DNA of 64,000 nucleotides. It comes from Alphaproteobacteria bacterium (GTDB lineage Bacteria; Pseudomonadota; Alphaproteobacteria; UBA9219). A program made the position numbers and the translations under genes. The first letter of the stretch is position 1, and every line of letters begins with the position of its first letter. Shown here piece by piece: positions 1 through 8,527 of the stretch. Below the pieces are notes generated by a model. It made no database searches, was not told where the DNA came from, and was given only the letters and a program-made list of their open reading frames with translations. The stretch is from the NCBI GenBank assembly GCA_028866275.1, contig JAGWIK010000007.1, positions 1-64,000 on the forward strand, in the 5' to 3' direction.

Positions 1-138
1 TGCGGCGTGACGTGAATCGCAGGACTAAAAAGCTGGAACCGCGATCGTCATGCCGCTTGCGGCGTGACGTGAATCGCAGGACTAAAAAGCTGGAACCGCG
101 ATCGTCATGCCGCTTGCGGCGTGACGTGAATCGCAGGG
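1..138. repeat. 57-bp tandem repeat, about 2.4 copies
   Basis: A 57-bp unit begins at 1, 58 and 115. The first two copies are identical, and the third diverges after about 24 bases. Each unit starts with GCGGCGTGACG and ends with CGTCATGCCGC, so it can fold as an imperfect hairpin around an A-rich centre. The array probably continues past the left edge. It lies just downstream of the mlaF-like gene on the minus strand and could act as a transcript end or REP-type element. There are no spacers, so it is not CRISPR. Confidence 0.85.
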
Positions 139-160
139 CCGAAAAAACAAACGGCCGCGC

Positions 161-937
161 TTAAACCTTGCGCACCTGCATCTTGATCGGCCCTTCGGCG
201 CGGCCGTTTATGAACTGGTCGACATAAGGGTTGCCGGAATGATCGATATCCGCCGTTTTGCCCTGCCAGATGATGCGGCCTTCGTACAGCATCGCGATAC
301 GGTCTGAAATCTTGCGCGCGCTGGCCATATCGTGGGTGATCGACAAGGCCGTCGCTCCGACTTCGCGCACGCATTTGACGATCAACTCGTTGATGACGTC
401 GGCCATGATGGGGTCAAGCCCGGTGGTCGGCTCGTCGAAGAAAATAATTTCGGGTTTGGAGGCAATCGCGCGCGCCAGCGCCACGCGTTTTTGCATGCCG
501 CCCGACAGTTCCGCCGGAAACAGATCGCCGACATCCGCGCCCAGCCCGACCGAAGCCAGCGTGGCGATAGCGCGATCCCTGGCTTCCTTGCGCGACATGC
601 CGCGTGCCTGAATGAGCTTGAACGCCACATTGCGCCATACGGGCAGCGAATCGAACAGGGCCGACCCCTGAAACAACATGCCGAATTTGGCCTGATGCGC
701 GTCGAGCGCCGCGCCGCGCAGGCCGACCGCGTTTTCGCCATCGACCTTGATGTTGCCTTTCTCGGGTTGCAAAAGGCCGAGGATGCATTTCAACATGACC
801 GACTTGCCGGTTCCCGATCCGCCGATGATGACAACGGATTCGCCGCGCCCGACGGTCAGGTCGATGCCGTTCAGCACATGCTTGCTGCCGAATGATTTGG
901 CAACGCCGGAAAGGTCGATTTTGGGAACGGAGGTCAT
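161..937 (-). CDS. mlaF: MlaF-like ABC transporter ATPase (phospholipid/organic solvent transport)
   Basis: This is the ATP-binding subunit of an Mla-type importer that moves phospholipids between the outer and inner membranes. The 258-residue protein has a Walker A (GGSGTGKS) near residue 40, the signature ELSGGMQKR near 145, a Walker B with FFDEPTTGLDP near 167, and a switch histidine in ITHDM. The GMQKR signature and TTGLDP are typical of MlaF. The start lies just beyond the end of the mlaE-like gene, one base apart, so the two are co-transcribed. MlaD and MlaB are not seen; mlaD could lie past the left edge beyond the repeat. The family is well supported, the exact substrate less so. Confidence 0.9.
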   Translation of the reverse strand: MTSVPKIDLSGVAKSFGSKHVLNGIDLTVGRGESVVIIGGSGTGKSVMLKCILGLLQPEKGNIKVDGENAVGLRGAALDAHQAKFGMLFQGSALFDSLPVWRNVAFKLIQARGMSRKEARDRAIATLASVGLGADVGDLFPAELSGGMQKRVALARAIASKPEIIFFDEPTTGLDPIMADVINELIVKCVREVGATALSITHDMASARKISDRIAMLYEGRIIWQGKTADIDHSGNPYVDQFINGRAEGPIKMQVRKV

Positions 938-938
938 G

Positions 939-1715
939 TTATTTGCCGCTAAAGAACAGGCCGGTCAGGATGTAATCGGTAACCAGAATAAGGATGGAGG
1001 CGGAAACCACGGCGTTGGTGGTGGCCTTGCCGACGCCCTGCGCCCCGCCTTTGGAATTAAATCCCTGATAGCATCCCATCAAGGCGATGATGAAGCCGAA
1101 CACCGCGGCTTTCCACAGGCCCGACACAACGTCGCGGGTTTCCATATATTCCCATGTCTGCGAAATATAATTGGCGGCGTTGAATTTCAGCCCGTAAACG
1201 CAAACCATAAACCCGCCGAATACGCCGATAATATCGCCGATCAGCGCCAGAATGGGCAACATCAGGGTCGCGGCGATGATGCGCGGCGCGATCAGATATT
1301 TATACGGATTGGTCGACAAGGTCGTCAGCGCGTCGATTTGCTCGGTCACGCGCATGGTGCCCAGTTCGGCGGCGATCGAGGCGCCGATGCGGCCTGCGAC
1401 CATCAACCCGCACATCACGGGCCCCAATTCGCGCGTGATCGATAACACCACAACGGTGGGAATCGCGCTTTCGGCGTCGAAACGGGAAAAACCGGTGTGG
1501 CTTTGCAGGGCCAGAACCATGCCGGTGAACAAGGTCGTCAACCCGACGACGGGCAGGGAATAATAACCGATATCGACGAATTGCCGCGCAATCTGGCCGG
1601 CATAAAATGGCGGCGAAAAGCAATGCCGTACCGCCTTGGCGGTAAAGCGGGCCAAATGGCCAACGGCAGACAGAAAGTCCAGAAGGGTGCGACCGATAAG
1701 GGCGAGCGGATTCAT
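939..1715 (-). CDS. mlaE: MlaE-like ABC transporter permease
   Basis: This is the inner-membrane permease of the Mla lipid transporter (MlaE/YrbE family, DUF140), 258 residues, the usual length. Several hydrophobic segments lie after residue 45. The conserved family core is present: LGPVMCGLMVAGRIGA around 135 and GTMRVTEQIDAL around 160. It is the first gene of a two-gene minus-strand operon with the mlaF-like ATPase. The reverse strand upstream of its start faces the OmpA-domain gene, so the two transcripts diverge from the 1716-1929 interval. Confidence 0.92.
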   Translation of the reverse strand: MNPLALIGRTLLDFLSAVGHLARFTAKAVRHCFSPPFYAGQIARQFVDIGYYSLPVVGLTTLFTGMVLALQSHTGFSRFDAESAIPTVVVLSITRELGPVMCGLMVAGRIGASIAAELGTMRVTEQIDALTTLSTNPYKYLIAPRIIAATLMLPILALIGDIIGVFGGFMVCVYGLKFNAANYISQTWEYMETRDVVSGLWKAAVFGFIIALMGCYQGFNSKGGAQGVGKATTNAVVSASILILVTDYILTGLFFSGK

Positions 1716-1845
1716 GGGAAAAACAGCTTGATAAGCGGAAAGTCGCCGAACCCTAACGGAGGGGCAGCATATCTGTCAAAGGAATAACAGGGCGGACGGG
1801 TGTTACCCAAAAAACACGGGCGGGCGATGGTTTTTGCGGCAGGGG

Positions 1846-1874
1846 TTGAGCCAGCCTTTTGATATTGTTATAGT
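1846..1874 (+). promoter_or_regulatory. Putative sigma-70 promoter for the OmpA-domain gene
   Basis: A -35 element TTGAGC (1846-1851) and a -10 element TATAGT (1869-1874) are separated by exactly 17 bp. Transcription would start near 1881, which excludes the in-frame ATG at 1834 and supports the ATG at 1930 as the real start of the next gene. Confidence 0.55.
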
Positions 1875-1929
1875 GTACAGGTTTTTTGGGATATTTCCCT
1901 TTCGTTTGTCTTTTGCCGCGAGCCACCTC

Positions 1930-2595
1930 ATGACCATTTTTTCCGCTAAAACCGCCGCTCTCGCCACCATCCTTGTTCTGGGGTCGCTGGTATCGACATC
2001 GGCCCATGCCGCCATTTTACGCAGCAGCGACGGCGTTCCCGTTCTGACGCGCGACGGCAACTGCGTCATCACCAATTGGGAAGGCAGCGACGAATGCGCC
2101 GCGGCCAAGGCCGCCGCGGGTCTTGGCGATGCTTTGCCGACGGCGGTTGCGCCGGTGGTCGAACATGAATCGTCCGTCTATTTCGCGTTCGGCAAGACGA
2201 CGCTGAGCAAGCGGGCGATGCACGACCTCGATAGGCTGGCGGCGCATTTGCGTCCGCATTGCGACAAAATGGCAAAACATGACGGCCATCATCGCCACCA
2301 CCATCATCGCTATCATCATCGCTTCCGCCATGTGTACAACATGCCGAACCTGATTATCGCCGGCTATGCCGATCGCATCGGCAACGCCGATTACAATCAG
2401 AAACTCGCGCTGCGCCGCGCCGAAGCGGTCCGCGACTACCTGATGAAAAAAGGCGTCAAGGCCAGAAGCGTGGAACTGCGTTCGCTGGGCAAGACGGAAC
2501 CCAGGGCGGATTGCTCGGCCGATTTGCCGCGCGCCAAGCTGATCAACTGCCTGCGCGAAGATCGCCGCGTTGATATCGAAGTCTTGCGTCCGTAA
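1930..2595 (+). CDS. OmpA-family (peptidoglycan-binding) secreted protein with His-rich insert
   Basis: This 221-residue protein starts with a signal peptide (hydrophobic segment ending in STSAHA, cleavage near residue 27). It ends with an OmpA C-terminal domain that would anchor it to peptidoglycan: VYFAFGKTTLS near residue 88 and GYADRIGNADYNQKLALRRA near 150-170. Between these halves sits a run very rich in histidine (HHRHHHHRYHHRFRH, about residues 120-134), which is not part of the normal fold. There are four cysteines outside the signal peptide, two of them in the C-terminal 30 residues. The start is chosen by the signal peptide and by the promoter at 1846-1874. The family is secure; a metal-binding role for the insert is inference. 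Confidence 0.85.
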   Translation: MTIFSAKTAALATILVLGSLVSTSAHAAILRSSDGVPVLTRDGNCVITNWEGSDECAAAKAAAGLGDALPTAVAPVVEHESSVYFAFGKTTLSKRAMHDLDRLAAHLRPHCDKMAKHDGHHRHHHHRYHHRFRHVYNMPNLIIAGYADRIGNADYNQKLALRRAEAVRDYLMKKGVKARSVELRSLGKTEPRADCSADLPRAKLINCLREDRRVDIEVLRP

Positions 2596-2618
2596 GCTAT
2601 CGTTTGTTCGCCGTTACC

Positions 2619-2653
2619 GGGCCCGGCTGACTTATTCAGCCGGGCCTGTTCTT
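2619..2653 (+). terminator. Rho-independent terminator
   Basis: An 11-bp perfect stem (GGCCCGGCTGA with TCAGCCGGGCC) closes a 5-base loop and is followed by TGTTCTTTT. It lies between the OmpA-domain gene and the MFS gene, so the latter needs its own promoter or readthrough. Confidence 0.85.
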
Positions 2654-2668
2654 TTCATTGGAAACTGA

Positions 2669-3916
2669 ATGTCTTTTCACGCCGTCTTTCGCTATCGCCC
2701 TTTTGCCACGATGTGGACGGGCCGTCTTTTTTCCAACACCGCGACGCAGGTGCAAAGCGTCACCATAGGCTGGTGGGTCTATACGCTGGCGCGGCACAGC
2801 TATGACGAACGTATCAGCACTTTTCTGGTCGGCATGATCGGGCTGGCGCAGTTTCTGCCGATGTTCTTGCTGGCGCTGGTCGCGGGCGCGGTTGTGGATC
2901 GCTATGACCGGCGGTTGATTTTGTTCGGATGTTATGTGTTGCAGGCCGCGTGCGCCTTGATTTTTACCTTGCTGTCGCTGAGCGCGCTGCAGTCGTTGAT
3001 CCCGATTTTTATCGTGGCGTGCCTGTTCGGGGTGTCGCGCACGTTCGGCATGCCGGCGGGAGCGTCTCTTTTGTCGGCGCTGGTTCCGCGCGAGGTTCTG
3101 CCCAAGGCGGTGGCGTGGAATACATTGTGCGTTCAGGGGGGAACGATTTTGGGGCCTTTGCTGGGCGGCTGGCTGGCCAGCGTTTCCGTAACCGCGGCCT
3201 GCGCGGTGGCGAGCGGAGGCTATGCGGTAGCCTGCCTGACCGGCGCGCTGCTGTTGCGCATGGACATCAATGCAAAGCCGCCGCGCACCGACGTGCCGCG
3301 CCTGACGATGATCCGCGAAGGGCTTGCGCATTTGTGGGACAGCAAAATCGTTCTGGGCGCCATTTCTTTGGATCTGTTCGCGGTTCTGCTGGGCGGGGTG
3401 ACGTCGCTGCTGCCTGTCTATGCGCGCGATATTCTGCACAGCGGGTCGCAGGGTTTCGGCGAATTGCGCGCGGCCTTCGCCGTCGGCGCGGGATTAATGA
3501 CGCTGGCGCTGGCGATGCGGCCGATTGCGCGCCATGCCGGCATGTGGATGCTGGGCGGCGTGGCGCTTTACGGCGTGGCCACTATGGTGTTCGCGTTATC
3601 GCAAAACATGGCGCTTTCGCTGGCGATGCTGGCGATTGCCGGAGTCGCCGATTCCATTTCGGTTTTCGTGCGGCAGAATCTGGTGCAAATCGTCGTGCCC
3701 GACCATATGCGCGGGCGCGTGTCGGCGGTATCGGGGCTGTTTATCAGCGCGTCGAACGAATTGGGCGAATTCGAAAGCGGCGTTGCGGCGCGATTGCTGG
3801 GCGTCGTCGGCGCGGCGGTGTTCGGCGGCGCAGGGTCGATTGCGGTGACGATGATCTGGGCGCGGATTTTTCCGGCCCTGCGCCGCGCCGATCATATCAA
3901 ATCGCCGGATCTGTAG
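2669..3916 (+). CDS. MFS transporter
   Basis: This is an inner-membrane major facilitator superfamily protein of 415 residues with about 12 hydrophobic segments. The N-terminus (FRYRPFATMWTGRLFSN) and the loop-2/3 motif GAVVDRYDRR near residue 75 resemble the EntS/DUF894-type exporter branch. The ATG directly follows a terminator hairpin (2619-2653). Its 3' end overlaps the convergent miaA gene by 25 bp. The substrate cannot be told from the sequence; siderophore or drug export are known for relatives, but no siderophore genes are nearby. Confidence 0.85.
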   Translation: MSFHAVFRYRPFATMWTGRLFSNTATQVQSVTIGWWVYTLARHSYDERISTFLVGMIGLAQFLPMFLLALVAGAVVDRYDRRLILFGCYVLQAACALIFTLLSLSALQSLIPIFIVACLFGVSRTFGMPAGASLLSALVPREVLPKAVAWNTLCVQGGTILGPLLGGWLASVSVTAACAVASGGYAVACLTGALLLRMDINAKPPRTDVPRLTMIREGLAHLWDSKIVLGAISLDLFAVLLGGVTSLLPVYARDILHSGSQGFGELRAAFAVGAGLMTLALAMRPIARHAGMWMLGGVALYGVATMVFALSQNMALSLAMLAIAGVADSISVFVRQNLVQIVVPDHMRGRVSAVSGLFISASNELGEFESGVAARLLGVVGAAVFGGAGSIAVTMIWARIFPALRRADHIKSPDL

Positions 3917-4773
3917 TCCTTCCACTGGTTGCGAAACCATGTCATCTGCCGCTTGGCATAGTTGCGCGTAGCCTGTTGCGCTTTGGCGGTCATATCGGCG
4001 CGTGTGATTTCATCGCGCAGATAGGCCGCAATTTCACGCAGTCCCAGAATTTTCATCGCGGGCAGGGCGGGGGACAGGTTGCGGGCCATAAGATCGCGCA
4101 CCTCGTCGATCGCGCCACGATCGATCATCGACACGAACCGTTTGTCGCAGGCGGCGTAAAGCGCGTCGCGCGGCGGCAGCACAAGGCGTCGTTCGTATAG
4201 GTCATCGCCCGCCGTCGCCGCGGCCCCGTCTTGTTGCCACGCCGCCAATGCCTTGCCCGTGTGCGCGACAACCTCATAAGCGCGAACCAGCCTCTGCCGG
4301 TCGTTACGCGCGATGCGCGCGGCGGATTCCGGGTCTTTGCCGGCCAGCGCGGCGCGAAATTCTTCTTCGCCCAGTTGGTCGTATAAATGCGCGGTTTCAA
4401 CGCGGACGGCATCGGGAATGGGGGGAATATCGGCCAGCCCGCCCAGCAAGGCGCGAAAATACAAACCCGTGCCACCCACCAGAATGGGGGTGCGTCCGGC
4501 GGCCGTAACCTGTGCGATGGCGTTTTGCGCTTGCGTCAGCCATTTGCCCGCTGACGACGCCTCGGCCGGGTCGGTTATTTCATATAATAAATGGGGGATT
4601 TCGGCGCGATCGGCAATGTCGGGCTGGGCCGTCAGGACGGGCAGTCCGGCATAGACCTGCATGGCATCGGCGTTAATAATTGCGCCCTTTTCACGGCGCG
4701 CAATCTGCATCGCCAGCGCGGATTTGCCCGATGCCGTCGGCCCGCCGATAAGGATGATTTTGCGCCGTGACAT
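3892..4773 (-). CDS. miaA: tRNA dimethylallyltransferase
   Basis: MiaA adds the isopentenyl group to A37 of tRNAs that read codons starting with U. The 293-residue protein opens with KIILIGGPTASGKSALA (P-loop). DAMQVYAGLPVLTAQP, the family's DSxQVYxxLxIxTaKP motif, follows, with GGTGLYFRALLGG near 100 and ARNYAKRQMTWFRNQ near the C-terminus. The ATG at 4773 is preferred over a GTG at 4797 because family members begin a few residues before the P-loop. It is divergent from tatABC and overlaps the MFS gene tail-to-tail. Confidence 0.95.
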   Translation of the reverse strand: MSRRKIILIGGPTASGKSALAMQIARREKGAIINADAMQVYAGLPVLTAQPDIADRAEIPHLLYEITDPAEASSAGKWLTQAQNAIAQVTAAGRTPILVGGTGLYFRALLGGLADIPPIPDAVRVETAHLYDQLGEEEFRAALAGKDPESAARIARNDRQRLVRAYEVVAHTGKALAAWQQDGAAATAGDDLYERRLVLPPRDALYAACDKRFVSMIDRGAIDEVRDLMARNLSPALPAMKILGLREIAAYLRDEITRADMTAKAQQATRNYAKRQMTWFRNQWKDYRSGDLI

Positions 4774-4838
4774 AGATGTTCCCAGTATGGATTTCACAGG
4801 CTATAGTCTTACCTTCCCATCGCAGACAAGAGGAAAAA

Positions 4839-5048
4839 ATGGGGTTAAGCCTTACGCATATCATTCTGTTGCTGGTCGTCGTTCTGGTCGTGTTTGGCGT
4901 CGGCAAATTGCCGCAGGTCATGGGCGATCTGGGCAAGGGCGTGCGCAATTTCAAGGCGGGGCTGAGCGAGGACGCCAAAGCCGACAAAGTTGAAAAAACC
5001 GCCGAAAAAGCCGACCACAACGACACGCTGCCGCCGCCTGCGGCCTAG
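4839..5048 (+). CDS. tatA: Sec-independent translocase subunit TatA
   Basis: TatA oligomerises to form the pore of the twin-arginine translocase, which exports folded proteins. The 69-residue product has one N-terminal transmembrane helix ([21 protein letters not shown]), then the FG-containing hinge, an amphipathic helix ([16 protein letters not shown]) and an acidic/lysine-rich tail. The start ATG has AGAGGAAAAA just upstream. It is the first gene of tatA-tatB-tatC. A candidate client in this window is the twin-arginine DyP peroxidase at 58376-59659. Confidence 0.95.
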   Translation: MGLSLTHIILLLVVVLVVFGVGKLPQVMGDLGKGVRNFKAGLSEDAKADKVEKTAEKADHNDTLPPPAA

Positions 5049-5062
5049 AGGATTTTTCACCG

Positions 5063-5311
5063 ATGCTCGACATAGCCTGGCCCGAACTGGTGGTTATCGG
5101 CGTTGTGGCACTTGTCGCCATCGGGCCGAAAGACCTGCCCAAGGTCATGCACATGATGGGCAAATGGGTCGGCAAGCTGCGCGCCGCCGCGCACGACATC
5201 CACCGCGCGGTCGAGCATATGTCCTATGAAGCCGAACGCGCCGAGGAAGCCAGAAAAGCCGCATCCGCGCCCCCGCCCGATAAACCCGCGTCTCCCGACC
5301 ATGACGGCTGA
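5063..5311 (+). CDS. tatB: Sec-independent translocase subunit TatB
   Basis: TatB forms the signal-peptide receptor with TatC. The 82-residue protein has the N-terminal helix MLDIAWPELVVIGVVALVAIGPKDLPKV, carrying the conserved acidic residue before the helix and the GPKDLP hinge. An amphipathic helix follows, then a short Pro/Ala-rich tail. It is shorter than E. coli TatB (171 residues), as in many alphaproteobacteria. The gene starts 15 bases after tatA and its last 11 bases overlap tatC. Confidence 0.93.
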   Translation: MLDIAWPELVVIGVVALVAIGPKDLPKVMHMMGKWVGKLRAAAHDIHRAVEHMSYEAERAEEARKAASAPPPDKPASPDHDG

Positions 5312-6059
5312 TCGGGATACAGATCCGGCGCAACAGCCGCTGATGGCGCATCTGATCGAATTGCGCCGCAGGCTGATTTATGCGCTGTTGGCGGTGCTGG
5401 CCGGTTTTGCCGTTTCCTATGCCTTCGCGCCGGAAATCTATGCTTTTCTGGTGCGGCCTCTGGCGGCGGCGACCGAAGGCGAACATCGCCGCCTGATTTA
5501 TACCGGCCTGACGGAAGCCTTCACGACCTATATCAAACTGTCTTTGTGGACAGGGTGTTTTGTCGCTTTTCCCGTCATCGCCGCGCAGATATGGATGTTC
5601 GTCGCGCCGGGGTTGTATCAACATGAACGCCGCGCTTTTTTGCCGTTTTTGCTGGCGACGCCGCTGTTCTTTCTGGCAGGCGCGGCCGTCGCCTATTATT
5701 TCGTGTTTCCCGAAGCGTGGAAATTCTTTCTGAGCTTTGAAATGCCGGGCACGACCGAAAGCCTGCCCATCCAGCTCGAAGCCCGCGTCAGCGAATATCT
5801 GTCGCTGTCGATGACGGTGATTTTCGCCTTTGGGCTGGCCTTCGAACTGCCGGTTATTCTTGTGTTGCTGGCGCGGGCGGGGATCGTTTCGGCCGAAAAA
5901 CTGGCGTCGTTCCGGCGTTATGCCGTGGTTCTGATCTTTGTTTTTGCCGCAATTCTGACACCGCCCGACCTTATAAGCATGCTAAGCCTTGCCTTGCCGA
6001 TGCTGCTGCTTTACGAATTTTCCATCCTCGGCGCCAGATGGGTCGGGAAAAAAGAATAA
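5301..6059 (+). CDS. tatC: Sec-independent translocase subunit TatC
   Basis: TatC is the six-helix membrane receptor for twin-arginine signal peptides. The protein is 252 residues. It carries the N-terminal cytoplasmic motif [12 protein letters not shown] (family HLxELRxRL), an internal [12 protein letters not shown] segment around 125, and [16 protein letters not shown] near 190. The ATG at 5301 is chosen because it places HLIELRRR about 15 residues in; an upstream in-frame ATG at 5226 would lie inside tatB. It overlaps the tatB stop by 11 bp, which suggests translational coupling. Confidence 0.95.
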   Translation: MTADRDTDPAQQPLMAHLIELRRRLIYALLAVLAGFAVSYAFAPEIYAFLVRPLAAATEGEHRRLIYTGLTEAFTTYIKLSLWTGCFVAFPVIAAQIWMFVAPGLYQHERRAFLPFLLATPLFFLAGAAVAYYFVFPEAWKFFLSFEMPGTTESLPIQLEARVSEYLSLSMTVIFAFGLAFELPVILVLLARAGIVSAEKLASFRRYAVVLIFVFAAILTPPDLISMLSLALPMLLLYEFSILGARWVGKKE

Positions 6060-6082
6060 TCAGGGTTTTATCAGGACAGGCC

Positions 6083-7483
6083 ATGCACGATATCCGTTCC
6101 ATTCGCGACAATCCCGACATGTTCGACGCCGGCATGAAACGCCGCGGCCTTGCGCCGTCCGCCGCCGACATCCTCGCGCTCGACGCCGAACGCCGCAGCA
6201 CGCAAACCGACATGCAGGAATTGCAGGCCAGGCGCAACGACGCGTCGAAACAGATCGGCGACCTGAAACGTAAAGGCGAAGACGCCGAACCGTTGATGCA
6301 GCAAGTCGCGGCGATGAAAGACCGTCTGGCCAGCCTTGAAGACATGGAAAAACTGTACGGCAAACGGTTGAACGATTTGCTGACATCCTTGCCCAATATT
6401 CCCGCCGACGATGTGCCGGACGGCAAGGATGAAGACGACAATAAAGAACTGCGCCGCCACGGCCGGCCCGGCCTTATCAATAATCCACGTCAGCATTTCG
6501 AACTGGGCGAAGAACTCGGCCTGATGGATTTCACCCGCGCGGCGAAATTGTCGGGCGCGCGCTTTACCATTTTGCAGGGCCAGCTGGCGCGGCTCGAACG
6601 CGCGCTGGGCAATTTCATGCTCGACCTGCACACGGGCGAATTCGGCTATACCGAAGTGTCGCCGCCCTTGCTGGTCAAGGACGACATCATGTTCGGCACG
6701 GCGCAATTGCCGAAATTCGTCGACGACCAGTTCATCGCCTCGCGCACCAAATCGCGCGACGAATTGCTGGCCGAAGCTTTGGCGCATGCCGACACCGCCG
6801 ATCTGGCGGCCCTGCAAAAAGGCGACATGACCCTGACCGACGTCGTGGCCAACGCGCTGTCGCGCGCCCCGACCAAGGAAGATTTGTGGCTGATCCCGAC
6901 CGCCGAAGTGCCGCTGACCAATCTGGTCAACAACGAAATCGTCGACCGCGGGCAATTGCCGCTGCGCCTGACCGCGCGCACGCCCTGTTTCCGCGCCGAA
7001 GCGGGCGCGGCGGGCAAGGACACGCGCGGCATGCTGCGCCAGCACCAATTCTACAAAGTCGAAATGGTCAGCATCACCGCGCCCGACCAGTCGCAGGCCG
7101 AACATGAACGTATGGTCGACTGCGCCGAAACGGTGTTGAAACGTCTGGATCTGCCGTTCCGCACGATCGTTTTGTGCACGGGCGATATGGGATTTGCGTC
7201 GCGCAAAACCTATGACATCGAGGTCTGGCTGCCGGGCCAGAACACCTACCGCGAGATTTCCAGCTGTTCCAACTGCGGCGATTTTCAGGCGCGGCGCATG
7301 AATGCGCGGTGCCGCACCGCGGGCGACAAACAAACCGAATTCGTGCATACGCTCAACGGGTCGGGCGTCGCGGTGGGGCGTTGTTTGATCGCGGTCATGG
7401 AAAATTACCAGCAATCCGACGGGTCGATTGTCATTCCGCCGGTTCTGCGCGACTATATGGGCGGGCTGGAGCGTATCGGATGA
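6083..7483 (+). CDS. serS: Serine--tRNA ligase with an internal insertion
   Basis: SerS charges tRNA-Ser. The N-terminal coiled coil (residues 1-110, many Lys/Glu/Gln) is followed by the class II catalytic core. Visible are [60 protein letters not shown] (motif 2) and [20 protein letters not shown] (motif 3). The product is 466 residues, against about 425-430 for most SerS. The extra length is about 45-50 residues between LPKFVDDQF and LIPTAEVP (about 6735-6885). The stop overlaps the ATG of the next gene (ATGA at 7480), so the two are translationally coupled. Confidence 0.95.
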   Translation: MHDIRSIRDNPDMFDAGMKRRGLAPSAADILALDAERRSTQTDMQELQARRNDASKQIGDLKRKGEDAEPLMQQVAAMKDRLASLEDMEKLYGKRLNDLLTSLPNIPADDVPDGKDEDDNKELRRHGRPGLINNPRQHFELGEELGLMDFTRAAKLSGARFTILQGQLARLERALGNFMLDLHTGEFGYTEVSPPLLVKDDIMFGTAQLPKFVDDQFIASRTKSRDELLAEALAHADTADLAALQKGDMTLTDVVANALSRAPTKEDLWLIPTAEVPLTNLVNNEIVDRGQLPLRLTARTPCFRAEAGAAGKDTRGMLRQHQFYKVEMVSITAPDQSQAEHERMVDCAETVLKRLDLPFRTIVLCTGDMGFASRKTYDIEVWLPGQNTYREISSCSNCGDFQARRMNARCRTAGDKQTEFVHTLNGSGVAVGRCLIAVMENYQQSDGSIVIPPVLRDYMGGLERIG

Positions 7484-8454
7484 AAAATCTGCTGAACAAA
7501 ACCGTTTGCGGCGCGGTGCTGGCGGCGACATTGTCGGCCTGTACTTTCTACAACCCGCCCGCGCCTTATCTGCCGTCGCGTAACGGCATCGAAGCCGGCG
7601 AAACCATCACGGTTCAAGGCAATGAAAACATATATGCCATCGCCCGCGAACATAATGTGTCGATGCGCGAACTGATCGTTCTCAACGATTTGCAGCCGCC
7701 CTTCGATGTCAAGCCGGGGCAATCCCTGACGTTGCCGGCGACCGGCACCGGGTTCAGCACAAACAGCATGCCCGCGCCGACGCCCGCGCCTTTGGGGACG
7801 GTGGAACAATCCAACCTCGCGCCGATCGAACCCGCCGCCGTGTCGGCGCAACCGCTGGAACCGGCGCCGGTCGCGACCGCGCCGGCGAATACGGGGGCGA
7901 CTGCCGCGCCCGTGCCGTTGACGGGGGATCAATCTTCGGTAACGCCGCAACCGCTGGCGACGCAGAATGGTTCCCAAACCCAACCCGTTCAGGCCCTGAA
8001 CCAACCCACGCCGCCGCCGCAACAAGTGGCGACCACGGCGGCGCCCGCGGCGGCTGCCTCCGTGGCGACGACGGATACCCCCGCCATGGTCTGGCCGGTG
8101 CAGGGGCCGATTATATCCGGGTTCGGGGCCAAGGGGCCGGGCCTGACCAATGACGGCGTCGATATCGGCGCGCCGCTGGGCGCGCCCGTGGCGGCGGCGG
8201 CGGCGGGCACTGTCGTTTATGCGGGCGACGAAATGAAGGGTTTCGGCAATCTGGTGCTGATCCGGCATCAGGATAACTGGGTCACGGCCTATGCCCATCT
8301 GGGACGCGTGCTGGTGCACAAGGATTCCATCGTCGCCCAAGGCGATATGATCGGCACGGTCGGCAAAACCGGCAACGTATCCACGCCCGAACTGCATTTC
8401 GAAACGCGGCATGACGGCAAGGTCGTCGATCCGGCCACCGTTATCCAAGGCTGA
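7480..8454 (+). CDS. NlpD-like lipoprotein: LysM plus degenerate M23 peptidase domain
   Basis: The 324-residue protein has a lipoprotein signal with lipobox LSAC (Cys near residue 22) and one LysM domain ([16 protein letters not shown] to LTLP, about residues 45-85). A long Pro/Ala/Thr/Gln linker follows, then a C-terminal M23 (LytM) domain. The first zinc ligand is lost: NDGVDIG replaces the usual HxGxDI, while AYAHL and LHFE keep their histidines. E. coli NlpD shows the same loss, so this protein is more likely an amidase activator in septal peptidoglycan splitting than a peptidase. Its ATG overlaps the serS stop. Confidence 0.88.
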   Translation: MKNLLNKTVCGAVLAATLSACTFYNPPAPYLPSRNGIEAGETITVQGNENIYAIAREHNVSMRELIVLNDLQPPFDVKPGQSLTLPATGTGFSTNSMPAPTPAPLGTVEQSNLAPIEPAAVSAQPLEPAPVATAPANTGATAAPVPLTGDQSSVTPQPLATQNGSQTQPVQALNQPTPPPQQVATTAAPAAAASVATTDTPAMVWPVQGPIISGFGAKGPGLTNDGVDIGAPLGAPVAAAAAGTVVYAGDEMKGFGNLVLIRHQDNWVTAYAHLGRVLVHKDSIVAQGDMIGTVGKTGNVSTPELHFETRHDGKVVDPATVIQG

Positions 8455-8527
8455 CGCGGCCTCTTTTCCCCATTCTGGCTTGGCCGGCGGCGTGCTATAA
8501 TAAAGCACACCCCCTTGCATCCGTGCC

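Noticed and set aside
1..138. Tandem units as a CRISPR array
   Set aside because: Units are directly adjacent with no variable spacers between them, and no cas gene is present.
4774..4797. GTG start for miaA eight codons upstream
   Set aside because: The ATG at 4773 gives the usual distance to the P-loop, and the added residues are not seen in the family.
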